Shown here piece by piece: positions 19,457 through 31,132 of a stretch of DNA of 64,000 bases. The DNA is from Coriaria nepalensis (lineage: Eukaryota; Streptophyta; Magnoliopsida; Cucurbitales; Coriariaceae). The stretch spans positions 1,798,001-1,862,000 of the forward strand of contig CP114486.1 of NCBI GenBank assembly GCA_027186245.1. Reading direction: 5' to 3'. The notes under the pieces are model-generated. The model had not been told where the DNA came from, searched no databases, and worked only from the letters and a program-made list of their open reading frames with translations. The position numbers and the translations under genes are program-made. Numbering within the stretch: the stretch's first letter is position 1; every line of letters starts with the position of its first letter.

Positions 19457-21321
19457 ATGTCTGCTTCTCTCTCCATCATCATCATCTTCCTCACTGCCGT
19501 CTCCATCTTGACAACCCCGTCAACTTCCTCCACGGAAACCTTCGTGTTTGGAGGCTGTACCCAGCTAAAATATACGCCCGGGTCACCCTACGAGTCAAAC
19601 ATCAACTCGCTACTCACCTCCCTGGTCAACTCAGCCATGTTCACCTCCTACAACAACTTCACCATCCTAGGCTCCTCCTCCTCCTCCCAAGACACCGTCT
19701 ACGGCCTGTTCCAATGCCGGGGCGACCTCGACACCACCACATGCGGGCGCTGCGTGGCCCGCTCGGTGAGTCAACTCGGCACACTCTGTTTCAACGCGTG
19801 CGGCGGCGCGTTGCAGCTTGAAGGCTGCTTCGTCAAGTACGATAACTCGACCTTCTTAGGCGCGGAGGACAAGACCGAGGTCGTGAAGAAATGTGGGCCG
19901 TCGATTGACGGATACGAGTCAAATTCAGATGCGTTGACCAGGCGAGATGCTGTGCTGGCGTATTTAGCAGCGGGTGATGGGTCCTACCAGCCATACAGGG
20001 TAAGTGGGTCCGGGAATATGCAGGGCGTAGCGCAGTGCGTGGGGGATTTGAGTCAGAGAGAGTGCGTGGATTGTTTGACGGAAGCGACTGGACGGCTTAA
20101 GACGGAGTGTGGTCCTGCGGCGTGGGGCGATGTATACTTGGCTAAATGCTACGCGCGCTACTCGGAAGGTGGGATGCACTCGGGAGGTGGGAGTCACTCT
20201 CACACCGAGAATGGTAAGCAGTTTTGCCACCTCTTGAGGCGGTTTCTGGTTTTTCCTGTTTTTGGATTTTTGTTGTTTGTGGTTTAATTCGTAAGCATAC
20301 ATGATTAGCCTGGTTAACTTTTAGTTACTATTAATCCTTATTTGAGTCTTGTCCTTAATTGGTTCGTGGCTTGACCTCACCCTTCATGTAGTAAAAAGTG
20401 TAATTAGTACAACTGTCATGTGTGTGACCGGCTTAAAACTAAAAAATGTTCTAAGAATTGCTCCATGTTACTTTTTTTTGGGTGTGTGTATATATATATA
20501 TGTTTGATTAGTGGAATTTTTAAAATTAATAAGATATTATGTGCATTAAGATTAGCTCTTAATTGCATTTCTAATTTCGAATGACTCGAACCCGATACCT
20601 ACTGGATCCCCAAACGTGTTACCATTAAGCAACTATCTTCAAGTTTGTGGTATATTTTAGATGATGGAAGGGTGATTAGGAATTGTGTCTACTGTCTAAG
20701 GTTTGAAGTAGTGTTTGACATGCAGACATGCATGTGGTAAAAGTATATGCTTTTGCTTTATTCTTTATAAACAAGTCCTCTTTGTGAGAAATGAGAGGTC
20801 CACTTTGAATTAGTGTCTGGTTAGCTAGGAGTGGACTAAAGGAGAATCCAAAGCCAAAGGAGAGATCAATGATTATCCCAAAAAGTTATGCTTATTGTTG
20901 GAAATATTGAATTTGAAACACCAATGAATTCAACTAATTACCCACTTTCCCAAATTCAGACCCAATTCTTCTTTGGAACATGAACATAAATTGATGCTTC
21001 ATCTTCACATTCCCTTATGCTTAGATCAGAATCAATTAGAACTAATTAATTTGACTATATTTTTGGTTTTGTTTGACTCTAGATACTAATAACAATGATA
21101 ACGAGATTGAGAAGACACTTGCGATAGTTATTGGACTCATTGTTGCTGTTGGGTTAGGCATCGTTTTCCTCTCTTTCATGAGCAGATTGTGCGACAAAAG
21201 AAGAGGTACCTATATATATATCAACCATTCATTCTTGTCCTCATGATATTGCAATGATCAAACAAAGTATAAATTCGACACGGTTTAAGGTTTGTCAATC
21301 AACTTTGCAGGTGGTAAATGA
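19457..21321 (+). CDS. Plasmodesmata-located protein, two DUF26 domains
   Basis: Three exons: 19457-20213, 21083-21205 and 21311-21321, giving 296 codons plus stop. Residues 1-~25 are a signal peptide (LSIIIIFLTAVSILTTPSTS). Two DUF26 (Gnk2-type) modules follow, each with the C-x8-C-x2-C pattern (FQCRGDLDTTTCGRCV and AQCVGDLSQRECVDCL). Then comes a Gly/Ser/His-rich linker and one transmembrane helix coded by exon 2 (LAIVIGLIVAVGLGIVFLSF), ending in a very short cytosolic tail (CDKRRGGK). This is the PDLP layout. PDLPs sit in plasmodesmata, promote callose and limit cell-to-cell movement. The last coding exon is only 11 bp. Coding GC is far higher in exon 1 than in the surroundings. A SINE-like sequence lies in intron 1 on the opposite strand. 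Confidence 0.92.
20470..20640 (-). mobile_element. SINE-like tRNA-derived element
   Basis: Read on the minus strand, the sequence has a pol III A box-like TTGCTTAATGGTAACAC (about 20615-20632) and, about 35 bp on, a B box-like GGGTTCGAGTCATTC (20579-20593), with GATCCAGTAGGTATC between. This order and spacing are those of plant tRNA-derived SINE heads. The minus strand ends in an A run (T run at about 20471-20478). No clear target duplication was found. It lies in PDLP intron 1, antisense to the gene. Confidence 0.6.
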
Positions 21322-23189
21322 TGATGATGATTGAGCTGCATGCATCAATTTCTTTATCACGGTAAAGTTCTAGAACTGCAGTTTACTAGCAACTTCAAAG
21401 CAATCAAATTGGTTGGTTGGCTTTAAGTGGGGACTAATGGGTTCACTCAATCTCTTACTTTTAGCTCATGGCCTTCAACTTTTTCCCATCTCTTCTTTTT
21501 ATGAGCTATTTCCATCTTTTCCCTCTTAGAGAGAAACCAATGGTCAATTGTGTATGTAGTATGCATAAAGTTATAATATTCTTTATAACAAAAAAAAAAA
21601 GAAAAAGAAAAAAAGAAAGGCCAAGAGCTTAAATGTATCCCACACTTCTCTCATGATACCCACTCAATCCTTCAATAATGTTGCCTTATTGCTTATATAT
21701 ATATATATATATAAAGTGTACTTAGTTTGTAAATTATGCTGTAATTAGTCCTGTTCCTGTTTGGTGTTTACATTTTACAGATTGCTAAGCCTTTTGTTTA
21801 AACTTTAAGTTTACTAGTATATAGTATACAGTGCACGTAAGTATAAGGTTCATTCTTTGTACCTAAAGATCATATATTCTTACTCGAATGGAACGTGACC
21901 GTATAAAAAAGATGATTAAGATCATAATTTCAATTGCTAATCGAGTCAATTTTTGACATATGATCGACACCGATCAAAAAAATGGGATGACATATTATTT
22001 GCTTTGTTGACCAAGTGAATAAACGACGTAGTTTTATACTTAATAATAAGGTCTTAATACAAGGACAATTAGGATATGTTGAGTGAGGAAAGTATAATTA
22101 AGTGTCGTAGTTATCTAACAAAATCATTTGTGCCCAACTCATAACTGACCAAGATGTGTAGGGTCAACGATCAATATGGTGGTCAAAGAAAAAGAGAGAT
22201 ATGGTTAATCATTTAAATGTGGTATAAGGAAGATCCTTAAACATGATTAAGACATTATTTGAATGATGTATGGTTGGTTACACATATGTCTATGTCGTTA
22301 GGTGGACGAATGAATAATTGGTAACATAAAGGGAGAATTGAAATGAAATACATAAAGGAGCCGTGTAGAATCATCATCCCCTCCCTCCCTCCCCTCTCCT
22401 CTATTATCCCTTCCTTTTTGTTTATGCCTTTTTAACATGGAGCTTTCAATACATGTCCCACTTAATTTGGCTCACCTCAATCCTCATCACCATATATTAT
22501 GAGGCCAAATTACATGTATATTCTTTCAGGTATAATGTTATTATATGTTGATTTCTTATGATTTTATGTTAAATAAACCCTAAGGTAAATTTAAGGATTA
22601 TTTATTTATAATTTATAAAATGACAAATGATTTACATCTAATATTACTATACTTCAAGGGGAATGTATGTGTAATTTTCCCTTCTTATTGTTACTATTAA
22701 GTTATTTACTTTGATAAGTAAGTTAACATAATTTTTAAAATTTTGAGGTCCTCTTTTTTATCTTTTAAAATATAATATTTTTTAAATTTAATAAGATTAT
22801 AATATTTGATATTTTCATTAAAATCGACTAAATAATTTGAAAAAATGACTATCATATTTTAATAATATAAAGATGAATCTCCTCAAATTTAATTTAAATT
22901 AGTATTAAATTGATCGTTAAATCATTTTTATTTACATAAAAAAAATGTAAATTAAATTAAATTCTCACATTTCATGTACATAAAACATCTTCTTCTTATT
23001 TCTTCAAATTTTTCAGCTCAATTATGTTGTCGATTTTCTCATATATATGCTCTCTTTCGTCTATGAATTTCTATAATTAGTGTAGATGCAAGTTTTGTTT
23101 TAGATACAAAACCCTATGAGACATTATTAATTTTTTTAGATTGATAACTCATTATAGAAGGGAAGAAGAGATTCAATTCAGACAGCTGA

Positions 23190-23417
23190 GTCCAAATTGT
23201 TTGGAATCACGATCTGATCTGTTGATTGATTTACAACTTGATCCTGTAATGGTAAGGAGTGTCATCATGTTCATTAATAAAACTAAAAATCTTATAATCG
23301 AGTTGCATAAAAGGAGCTGATCATTGATTGACGCGACATTCCTTACTATTATACGATCAAATTGAAAATCAGTCCAGATCCGTGATCTGGACGGTCTGAA
23401 CTCAATATGATTTGGAC
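23190..23417. repeat. Imperfect ~230 bp foldback (inverted repeat)
   Basis: The left arm (23190-23264) and the reverse complement of the right arm (23331-23417) share landmarks in the same order: GTCCAAAT, TCACGATCTG versus TCACGGATCTGG, GATTTACAACTTGATC versus GATTTTCAATTTGATC, and AATGGTAAGGAGTGTC versus AATAGTAAGGAATGTC. The loop is ~65 bp. Inside the right arm is a perfect 9-bp palindrome (GTCCAGATC, CGT, GATCTGGAC at 23372-23392). This could be a MITE/foldback transposon or a hairpin RNA precursor. No target duplication was recognised. Confidence 0.55.
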
Positions 23418-23593
23418 CGAATCTTTTCCTCGTTATATAGTGGAGTTAGAAGAACAAGAACATCTACGTGTGTCAAATCCATCTTCATGCTTATGACCGC
23501 ACTCGATTATTCCACTCGCTCAAATCTCCTCCACATAGACGTTACTCTTTTTCCACCTACCACGTGTCGTCTTCTCATTCTATTTCTCAAGTA

Positions 23594-23791
23594 ATGGATA
23601 TGATGAGTGTGTCATCTTCCTGGGGTCAATCTCCGCTTCTTACTCTGTTTCTTTTTCCGGCCGGAGAGAATCCTCCGTCCACCTTATTTCCGGCGGATAT
23701 TGTCAGCAGCCTCCAACGGAAGACTAACTCCTGCGCCGCACCACGCAAGATCCGTAACGAACAGTATGTCGACCAGAACTCCAGCTTCTAA
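23594..23791 (+). CDS. Possible small ORF, unknown
   Basis: A 65-codon frame (MDMMSVSSSWGQSPLL ... APRKIRNEQYVDQNSSF) in a GC-richer island. I recognise no family. It has no transmembrane helix beyond a short hydrophobic stretch (LLTLFLF). It may be an untranslated leader exon of the downstream gene or a chance frame. Confidence 0.2.
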   Translation: MDMMSVSSSWGQSPLLTLFLFPAGENPPSTLFPADIVSSLQRKTNSCAAPRKIRNEQYVDQNSSF

Positions 23792-24336
23792 TTTGTGGGA
23801 AAAAAAAAAAAAATTCTATTCAACTTTTGTACTGGATTTGCTTTCCCCTCACATTTCGTTGTTTTGAATGTGTTATTGATATTGTAGCTAGCAAAAACCG
23901 TGTTATTATCGGGACATTCTAAAAAAAAGTGAAAGATAAAAATAACGGAATTTTCATGTCTTACTTTTTGGCTGGTTGAAGCTTCTCGGCAGCAATAATT
24001 GTATACATTGTCTCGTAGTAGATCCGTTCTATATATGCACGCCAAATGTTCGTAAAAAATCCTGTGAGAATATGATTGAAAGATGTGGTTGTTTCGTACA
24101 CCAAAGGTTATCTCTTACTCGGGTTCGAGAACTCTTAGATTCAGTTCAATGACAGCAGTCATTTGTATAGCCTTATGAGCATGAATGCTAAGTGCTTGTT
24201 AAAGTCTCTATGAAGGATTGAGTTAATAGAGACCATTCATGAGCTAATAAGAGTGTGTTATATCAACAGAGATTCTCTTCAAATCTCATATTTCTTAATT
24301 TGTGGTTTGCCAGAAAGTACAGAGACAGAAGAGTCC

Positions 24337-27300
24337 ATGAACTTAAGCTACAAAGCCTTGAGATGCAACTTAGCAACACTCCCCCAATTTCACTTCACTT
24401 CTAGAACAGACGCTATCAATGTAGATATTTACCAACAACCCCTGCGCAACAAATCCATCTTGTCCTGCACTAAAAGGAACCACACAACTACAGTTGATCT
24501 CAAAAAGGAGGCCTTGGAGGAGGGAACCCACCAAGAAGAAGAATGGAACAAGAGAGAGAGGGAGAGGGAGAGACCCGTGCAATGTGAAGTGGAGGTCGTT
24601 TCATGGAGGGAACGGAGAATACGGGCTGATGTTTCTGTCAATGCTGACATTGACTCAGTTTGGAGCGCTCTAACTGATTATGAGCGACTTGCTGATTTCA
24701 TTCCCAACCTTATTTCCAGGCATCTCTCTTTCAAATATACATGAAATTGAATGTCCGGGTATAAGTTTTCTTTCTTACTGCTTTGATATTTTGTTGTGTT
24801 AGTGGGAGAATTCCTTGTCCCCATCCTGGACGGATATGGCTAGAACAAAGAGGCCTACAGGGAGCATTGTATTGGCATATTGAAGCTCGAGTTGTCTTGG
24901 ATCTTCAAGAATTTCCGAATTCAGTAAGTAAAGCCTCTTAAACACTATAAAATACCATATTTTGTAATTGGATCACATTGATTAGCTTAAGATGTACCTT
25001 ACTTGCTCAAAAATCAAGTTTGAATGCTTCAGGCTAGTGGTCATGAACTCCACTTTTCCATGGTTGATGGGGATTTCAAAAAGTTTGAAGGAAAATGGTC
25101 CTTACAATCTGGGAAAAGGTATAATTCATTTACTTGCTTAGAAGAAATAATTAAATAGTGGTGAACTAAGTAGTCATGTACTACTTCCTTACACTTCAAT
25201 TTTTTTTTCCCCTTTCCTTTTGAAGGTCCTTCTCAACTACGTTATCATATGAGGTTAGTGTGATACCGAGGTTCAACTTTCCAGCCATTCTCTTGGAGAG
25301 AATAGTAAGATCAGATCTTCCTGTAAATCTTCGAGCCTTGGCTTGTAGAGCTGAAAAGCATTTTGAAGGGAATCAGAGGGGAATGATGGCTGCTAAGACT
25401 AGCTCACTTAATGGCTGTGAGAAGGATGAAGTGTTACAAAGAGAGCTTTCAGGCCAAATCCTAGAATCTTCTAAAGAAAGTTCTACTAGCTCTAGTTTTC
25501 CTCCTCCCTTACCTGCATCTTCTTCTAGTGAGGTGAATGGTAACTGGGGTGTTTTCGGAAAAGTATGCAGACTTGATAAGCCATCTTGCATGGTGGATGA
25601 GGTTCATCTTCGTAGATTTGATGGGCTTTTGGTAAATGATTGACCCTTATACTTTTGTGATCTGGGCCTTCTTCCATTTTCAGGAAGAGCCCTTCTTCTC
25701 TTACAGTGTTTAATAATTGCTGATTAAATAAATAAATTTTGTAAACTGAAAAGGAAAATGGAGGTGTTCATCGCTGTGTTGTTGCTACCATAACGGTAAA
25801 AGCTCCTGTTCGTGAAGTATGGAATGTTTTGACAGCTTATGAAAGTCTTCCCGAGTAAGAAATATGATCATTTTATGTACAAAATAACGATCTTTTTATT
25901 TCATTGCTTTCTCTAAGTTGTATGCCTATCTAAATCCTTGTAAAATTATTTATAAATCCACATCAATGCATATTAAACATTGAGCTTCAATACGTTGTTC
26001 AAATGAGAGAGGCCTTAAATTTTTTGAGAAACGGGAAAGCGCACATTTAGGAATTAGTTTGAAGTACATTTTAAGATTTGAGATGTCACTTTCCTAATAT
26101 TATTTCCCACTGATACTACTTTGTTGCAGAATAGTTCCAAATTTAGCAATCAGCAAGATATTATCAAGAGAGAACAACAAAGTCCGCATTCTTCAGGTAT
26201 GACCAGAAGAGTTTAAAGGGGAATTAGATTTCAGATAATATTCTTTTTAAGGAATTGTTATACTAATAACTCAATTATCATGGTAATTGTTTACTCCTTT
26301 TTTTCTTGTCATGTACACAGGAAGGATGCAAGGGCTTACTATATATGGTCCTCCATGCTCGGGTTGTTCTAGATTTATGTGAGCATCTAGAACAGGAGGT
26401 TAGTTTTGAACAGGTTGAAGGTGATTTCGATTCTTTTCAGGGAAAATGGCTTCTGGAGCAATTAGGAAATCACCACACACTTTTGAAGTACTCTGTCGAG
26501 TCTAAAATGCATAAAGATACCTTTCTCTCTGAGGCTATCATGGAAGAGGTTTGTCCTCTAACCTTTATGCCTCGATTTAATAAAATAAAATAAAAACATA
26601 ATAGGAGGCCTCTTTTATGCTTCAGTGACTCTACATGCAGGTTGTATATGAAGATCTCCCCTCAAACTTATCTGCAATCCGAGATTATATAGAGAAGAGG
26701 AGGGAAGTTGCAAATTCATTGGAAGGAATATGCAATGAAAATATACATTCAAATGAAGAAGAAACTGATGCATATAATAGCACAGACAAGTATGATGATG
26801 ACTTTACTCCAGAAGTGAATGAAACCGCGGGCTTGAATGGTCAAAATTCAGTTAGACCAAGGCCAAGGATTCCAGGTCTGCAAAGGGACATAGAAGTTCT
26901 AAAAGCTGAGCTCTTAAAATTTATTGCAGAACGTGGTCAAGAAGGATTCATGCCTATGAGAAAGCAACTCCGTTTGCATGGAAGAGTGGATATTGAGAAG
27001 GCAATAACACGCATGGGAGGGTTTAGAAGGATCGCAACTTTAATGAATCTTTCTCTAGCTTACAAGCACAGAAAGCCAAAGGGTTACTGGGACAAACTCG
27101 ACAATTTGCAGGATGAGGTACTATCAATTATTTCGTATTTAAAAAGTAAAAAAATTTAATCTGCCTATGTTTTTCATCAAGGATCGCTCTGTTTTTGTTT
27201 GTGTACCCCAAAAAATGGAACAATTTGTTATTCTTGTGATGAGACCATTTGGAAAAAAACCAGTTGGCCCCACTGACCTTAAGATAGGTTCAGTTTTTTT

Positions 27301-27939
27301 TTTTTTCCGAATGAAAGTTCAATACTTCAATTTACCTCTCAAACAGTCAAAATAGTGTTTTTGAAACTTCAGTTGAACTAGATTTCAGTTTAAAATATTG
27401 AACCAAAGGCAACTCCATAACTAAATTCCCTAAGTTTTTTCTTTGGCAGATAGATCGGTTCCAAAGAAGTTGGGGCATGGATTTATCGTTTATGCCCAGC
27501 AGGAAGTCATTTGAGCGGGCAGGTATAGAACTTAAATATCATTAGTCCCATGCTTCAAATTATCAGTAGTCTATGGTCCTATGGAGCCAGTGTTTTCATT
27601 TCTATAGTTCTGGGGTTTATGCTTAGTTTTTCAATGATTCGGGGTATTTCGTTTTCGTGTCTTATTTTTGCAGGGCGCTATGACATTGCACGAGCACTGG
27701 AGAAATGGGGAGGTCTACACGAAGTTTCCCGTCTTTTATCACTAAAGGTAAGGCACCCAAATAGACAGGTGAACGTTGGAAAAGAGAAGAAGACAGACTG
27801 TGTAGTAGCGGCAGGATCCACAGATGTAGAGGAAGAAGAAGAAGAAGAAGGTGTAAGTGGCGGTAAGACACCTTCTAGAACATGCGTTTCTCAAGATACA
27901 GAAAAATGGCTTACTGAACTTTCAACATTTGGACATTAG
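24337..27939 (+). CDS. Plastid-type protein with two COQ10/START (polyketide cyclase) domains
   Basis: Ten exons: 24337-24719, 24803-24923, 25033-25118, 25226-25631, 25754-25854, 26130-26196, 26321-26548, 26641-27117, 27450-27522 and 27674-27939, giving 735 codons plus stop. The head (MNLSYKALRCNLATLPQFHF, few acids) looks like a chloroplast transit peptide. Two COQ10-type START folds follow, opening RADVSVNADIDSVWSALTDY and TITVKAPVREVWNVLTAYES. These modules bind hydrophobic ligands such as lipids or quinones. The C-terminal third is acidic, then has two copies of a short helical motif (FMPMRKQLRLHGRVDIEKAI near 567; FMPSRKSFERAGRYDIARAL near 637), each followed by GG. It matches the plant polyketide cyclase/dehydrase-lipid transport family typified, from memory, by Arabidopsis At5g08720. 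Ligand unknown. Intron 1 (24720-24802) starts with GC rather than GT. The ATG at 24337 is the only one in the open upstream frame. Confidence 0.88.
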
Positions 27940-28708
27940 CTGGGGTCAATAAAAGGCTCGGCTTATGATTTCTTTCATATGCATGATGTACTTACACATG
28001 AGTGACATGTATGTATACTCATTGTATCATATGATACATTATGCATATGATCGTTTCTCTTCCTTTGGAACAAGTTTGAAAGAGAGAGGTGGTTTCGGCG
28101 ATGTTTAAGAGGCGGGGGTATGGGGTATAGGGTGTAGGGTGGTGGAAGTGTGGGATGGGATGGGAAATGGAAAAAACAAAAATAAAGGAAACTTTCTACT
28201 TTGTATGGGTGGAAATTGAATTAAAAAAAGTTGATGAGGTGTTAAACTGAAAATATAATTTTGTTGACGTGGCATTGACACATTTTTATGAAAGTCGAAA
28301 ATTGAGAGTAAATTCTAATTAAAATAAAGTTGTGGGTATAAATAATTTAGCCAAAAAAAAAATCGTAATATTTATTTTATAAATTATATATATTCAATTA
28401 ATAGACTAACTTAAACTTTAGGCATATTCTATTTCGACCCCCTACATATTTATTGAAAGGCAGGCGCGTAAAGGCCCCATCAAACCGTGTTCTTACAAAG
28501 AACAATCCCTCCAACTGTCATTAACAGATTGAGATTGAGACTGAGTTAAAGTCAAAGACCCCCTCTTCTCCGGTCTTCTTCTAAACTCAAATCACACACC
28601 CTAATTTCTTTCCCAAAATCATTAATTTCAACCGTGAAAACAAAGATCATCAAACTGTTCCATCTATCCATTCAGATATATTCGTCAACTTGTTGTGGCG
28701 TGGTGAAG
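27940..28708. other. Intergenic with G-rich stretch
   Basis: Contains the 3' end of the COQ10/START gene, a G-quadruplex-type motif at 28114-28139 and the leader of PUX2. Around 28440-28500 the sequence resembles non-coding transposon debris. No gene. Confidence 0.5.
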
Positions 28709-30772
28709 ATGGCCGACATGAAAGACAAGTTCAAGGGCTTCATGAACAAGGTTTCATCTTCTTCTTCTTCTAGCAAATTCAAAGGTCAGGGTAGAGTCCT
28801 TGGATCGTCTTCTTCTGGACCGGCTAATCCAATCCACGCCCGCTACTCGCAAAATACCAGCTCCAAAGATTCCGTCTCTACGGTAATTTCTAAGCCTTCA
28901 GCTGAAAAAGAAAAACCCGTAATTCCTGCTAACAATAATAAGTCGGAATCATCAGATACTTCGACTCTAAATCGTAAGCAGTCCGATGGATTCGATCCAT
29001 TTGACTCGTTTATCTCTTCTGGGAATAGATCTCAGAATGGATATTCATTAAATTCCTATGAATGCCCAATTTGTGGGCAGTGTTATGGATCTGAAGAAGA
29101 GGTATCTGTTCATGTAGACATTTGTGGCAATAATTCAGTAGAAAGTAGCTCTATAGAAGTTGCGAAGGAAGTTCCAAATAATGGGGCTGATTCCTATAAT
29201 AAGAATGAGTTAGAGATTTGCATTGGTACCTTTTTATCAGGGAAGATATCAGACGGTTCATTGGAAGTTGTTCTCAAGCTGTTTAGGAATATATCAAGGG
29301 AACCGGAAAATTCAAGGTTTAGGAAGATTAGAATGAGTAATCCAAAGATTAGGGAGGCGATTGGTGACGTGGCAGGTGGGGTTGAGTTGTTGGAATTAGT
29401 TGGGTTTCAGTTTAGAGAGGAAGATGGCGAGATGTGGGCAGCTATGGAGGTTCCAACAAAGGAAGGAATTGATGTAATAAACAAGGTGATAGCTTTACTT
29501 GAACCACCTAAAGTAGAAGAAGAACCGCAAAAGAAAGGTAATAGTTCAGCTCGGGTGGGCGAACCCGTTGTGCCAAACAAAGATGAACCAGTTGAACCGA
29601 AGAAAATTGATAGACAGGTATATTAAATAAAAATTAGCTTTGTAATATATGCAAACAGATAGTTTACATATTAGATGATATTTTAGTCCTTTGTTTATAC
29701 TTGCCTGTTATATTTTGTATGGTTTTTGGGTCCAATGCATGTCTGAATTGTCATCAAACTAAATACAGTTACTTATCGCTATGTAGCTTGAGCTTGATTA
29801 TCTAGCTGAAACAAACTTAGGTTGAGCTAATACTTGTCTCCTTAATTTACATGTATTGAATATAAATAAATGTATCAAGTAGCTCGATAAATTTTGTTAA
29901 ACATCTAAACACAACAATATCGTGGAGTAGTGCTTTTTTATTATAGCTGACAGAAATCAAGCTGGAGCTGTCTTGATTTGGTGTTGTGATAGCTTGTTAA
30001 AACTTAATTTCGCAAAACTCATGGATCTTGAGAACAACATACTTGTAATATCCCTTGTGGTCATATTTTGCAATATGAATGACCAGTCCTCTGTTTCTCA
30101 TTAACTGTTACTATTTTTTTCCAAACAATTGGTTATGCTAGGTACGGGTATTCTTTTCCGTTCCAGAAAGTGTAGCTGCAAAAATCGAGCTGCCAGATTC
30201 CTTCTACAACCTCTCCTTAGACGAGATGAAAACAGAAGCTGATATGAAGAAGAAAAGGCTTGCAGAATCCCAGCTCTTGATCCCTAAATCACTGAAGGAA
30301 AAGCAAGCACAAGCTGCGAAAAGAAAATACAGAAGAACTGCTATAAGGATCCAGTTTCCAGACGGAACAGTTCTCCAAGGCATTTTTGCTCCTTGGGAAA
30401 CAACTAGCTCTCTCTATGAGGTCAGTCCCCCTTTGCTTATTATTCTCTTCCAAAGATATTATTGTGTAATTATGAACTTATTTATTTGTTATCTTGCTCA
30501 AGTTTGTGAGCTCGTCGTTGAAAGAACAGTGCTTGGAATTTGAGCTGCTCCATCCCGTGCCGATAATGGTTAAAAGGCAGGTGATCCCTCATTTTCCGGC
30601 CCCAGGTGAGAAGCCTAGAACGTTAGAGGAAGAGCATTTGGTCCCTTCTGTTCTTATCAAGTTCAGACCTATTGAAACCGATTCTATTGTCTTCACTGGG
30701 CTTTGTAATGAGCTTCTTGAGATAAGCGAACCCCTGTTACCGGGTTTGCCATTGCTCCTGCATAAAGCATGA
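28709..30772 (+). CDS. PUX2: Plant UBX domain-containing protein 2 (PUX2)
   Basis: Three exons: 28709-29617, 30142-30420 and 30503-30772, giving 485 codons plus stop from ATG 28709 ([15 protein letters not shown]). The frame is open further upstream but without an ATG. Order of parts: Ser-rich head; a C2H2-type finger near residues 112-134 ([20 protein letters not shown] then DIC); a PUB/PUG domain near 160-270 ([38 protein letters not shown]); and a UBX domain near 390-435 ([28 protein letters not shown]) with a C-terminal extension ([19 protein letters not shown]). This combination is that of PUX2, an adaptor of the AAA ATPase CDC48/p97 thought to link it to membranes or substrates. A 524-bp first intron follows the long first exon. 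Regulation is not evident. Confidence 0.93.
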
Positions 30773-30913
30773 AACTCGTGATACCTTCTTTTGTACAACT
30801 TTATATTCAAAGATTACCCAGATATGAGATTTGTTTTGGGCACCTAAATAGTGTCCATGACAAGCATTCTTTGTACAATTGGGATAGTGATCTCAGATTG
30901 GCTTATAAAAAGT

Positions 30914-31026
30914 AAAAGTTCATTGAACTTTCGGGTCATGTTCTAAACTATGACAACCACGCTGTTTGAAAGTTTACCACATTTAGTCCGTAGTTTAAAA
31001 AAACTAGTTAAAATTCAATGGCTTTT
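30914..31026. mobile_element. MITE-like element
   Basis: A ~113 bp segment begins AAAAGTTCATTGAACTTT and ends with AAATTCAATGGCTTTT, which in reverse complement reads AAAAGCCATTGAATTT. These are imperfect ~17-bp terminal inverted repeats. No coding content. The target duplication is not clear. Confidence 0.4.
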
Positions 31027-31132
31027 GGTTGCTTGGACTGCAGTTTGGACGATGCTCATCTTGCAAACGTTTCAAACATGTTTTTGTTAAACAATAATAT
31101 TAGAATGATGAAAGATAGTGTGACATGTGTCA

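Larger units (their letters stand above)
21322..24336. other. Long intergenic region
   Basis: Mostly AT-rich. It contains a foldback at 23190-23417, a GC-richer island at 23590-23790 with a small open frame, and the presumed promoter of the COQ10/START gene. A CT-rich run occurs at 22377-22420. No other gene is supported. Confidence 0.5.

Noticed and set aside
24118..24135. GGGTTCGAGAACTC resembling a pol III B box
   Set aside because: No A box upstream at tRNA or SINE spacing.
28634..28708. Upstream extension of the PUX2 frame
   Set aside because: It begins at GTG. The conserved [11 protein letters not shown] start is at 28709.
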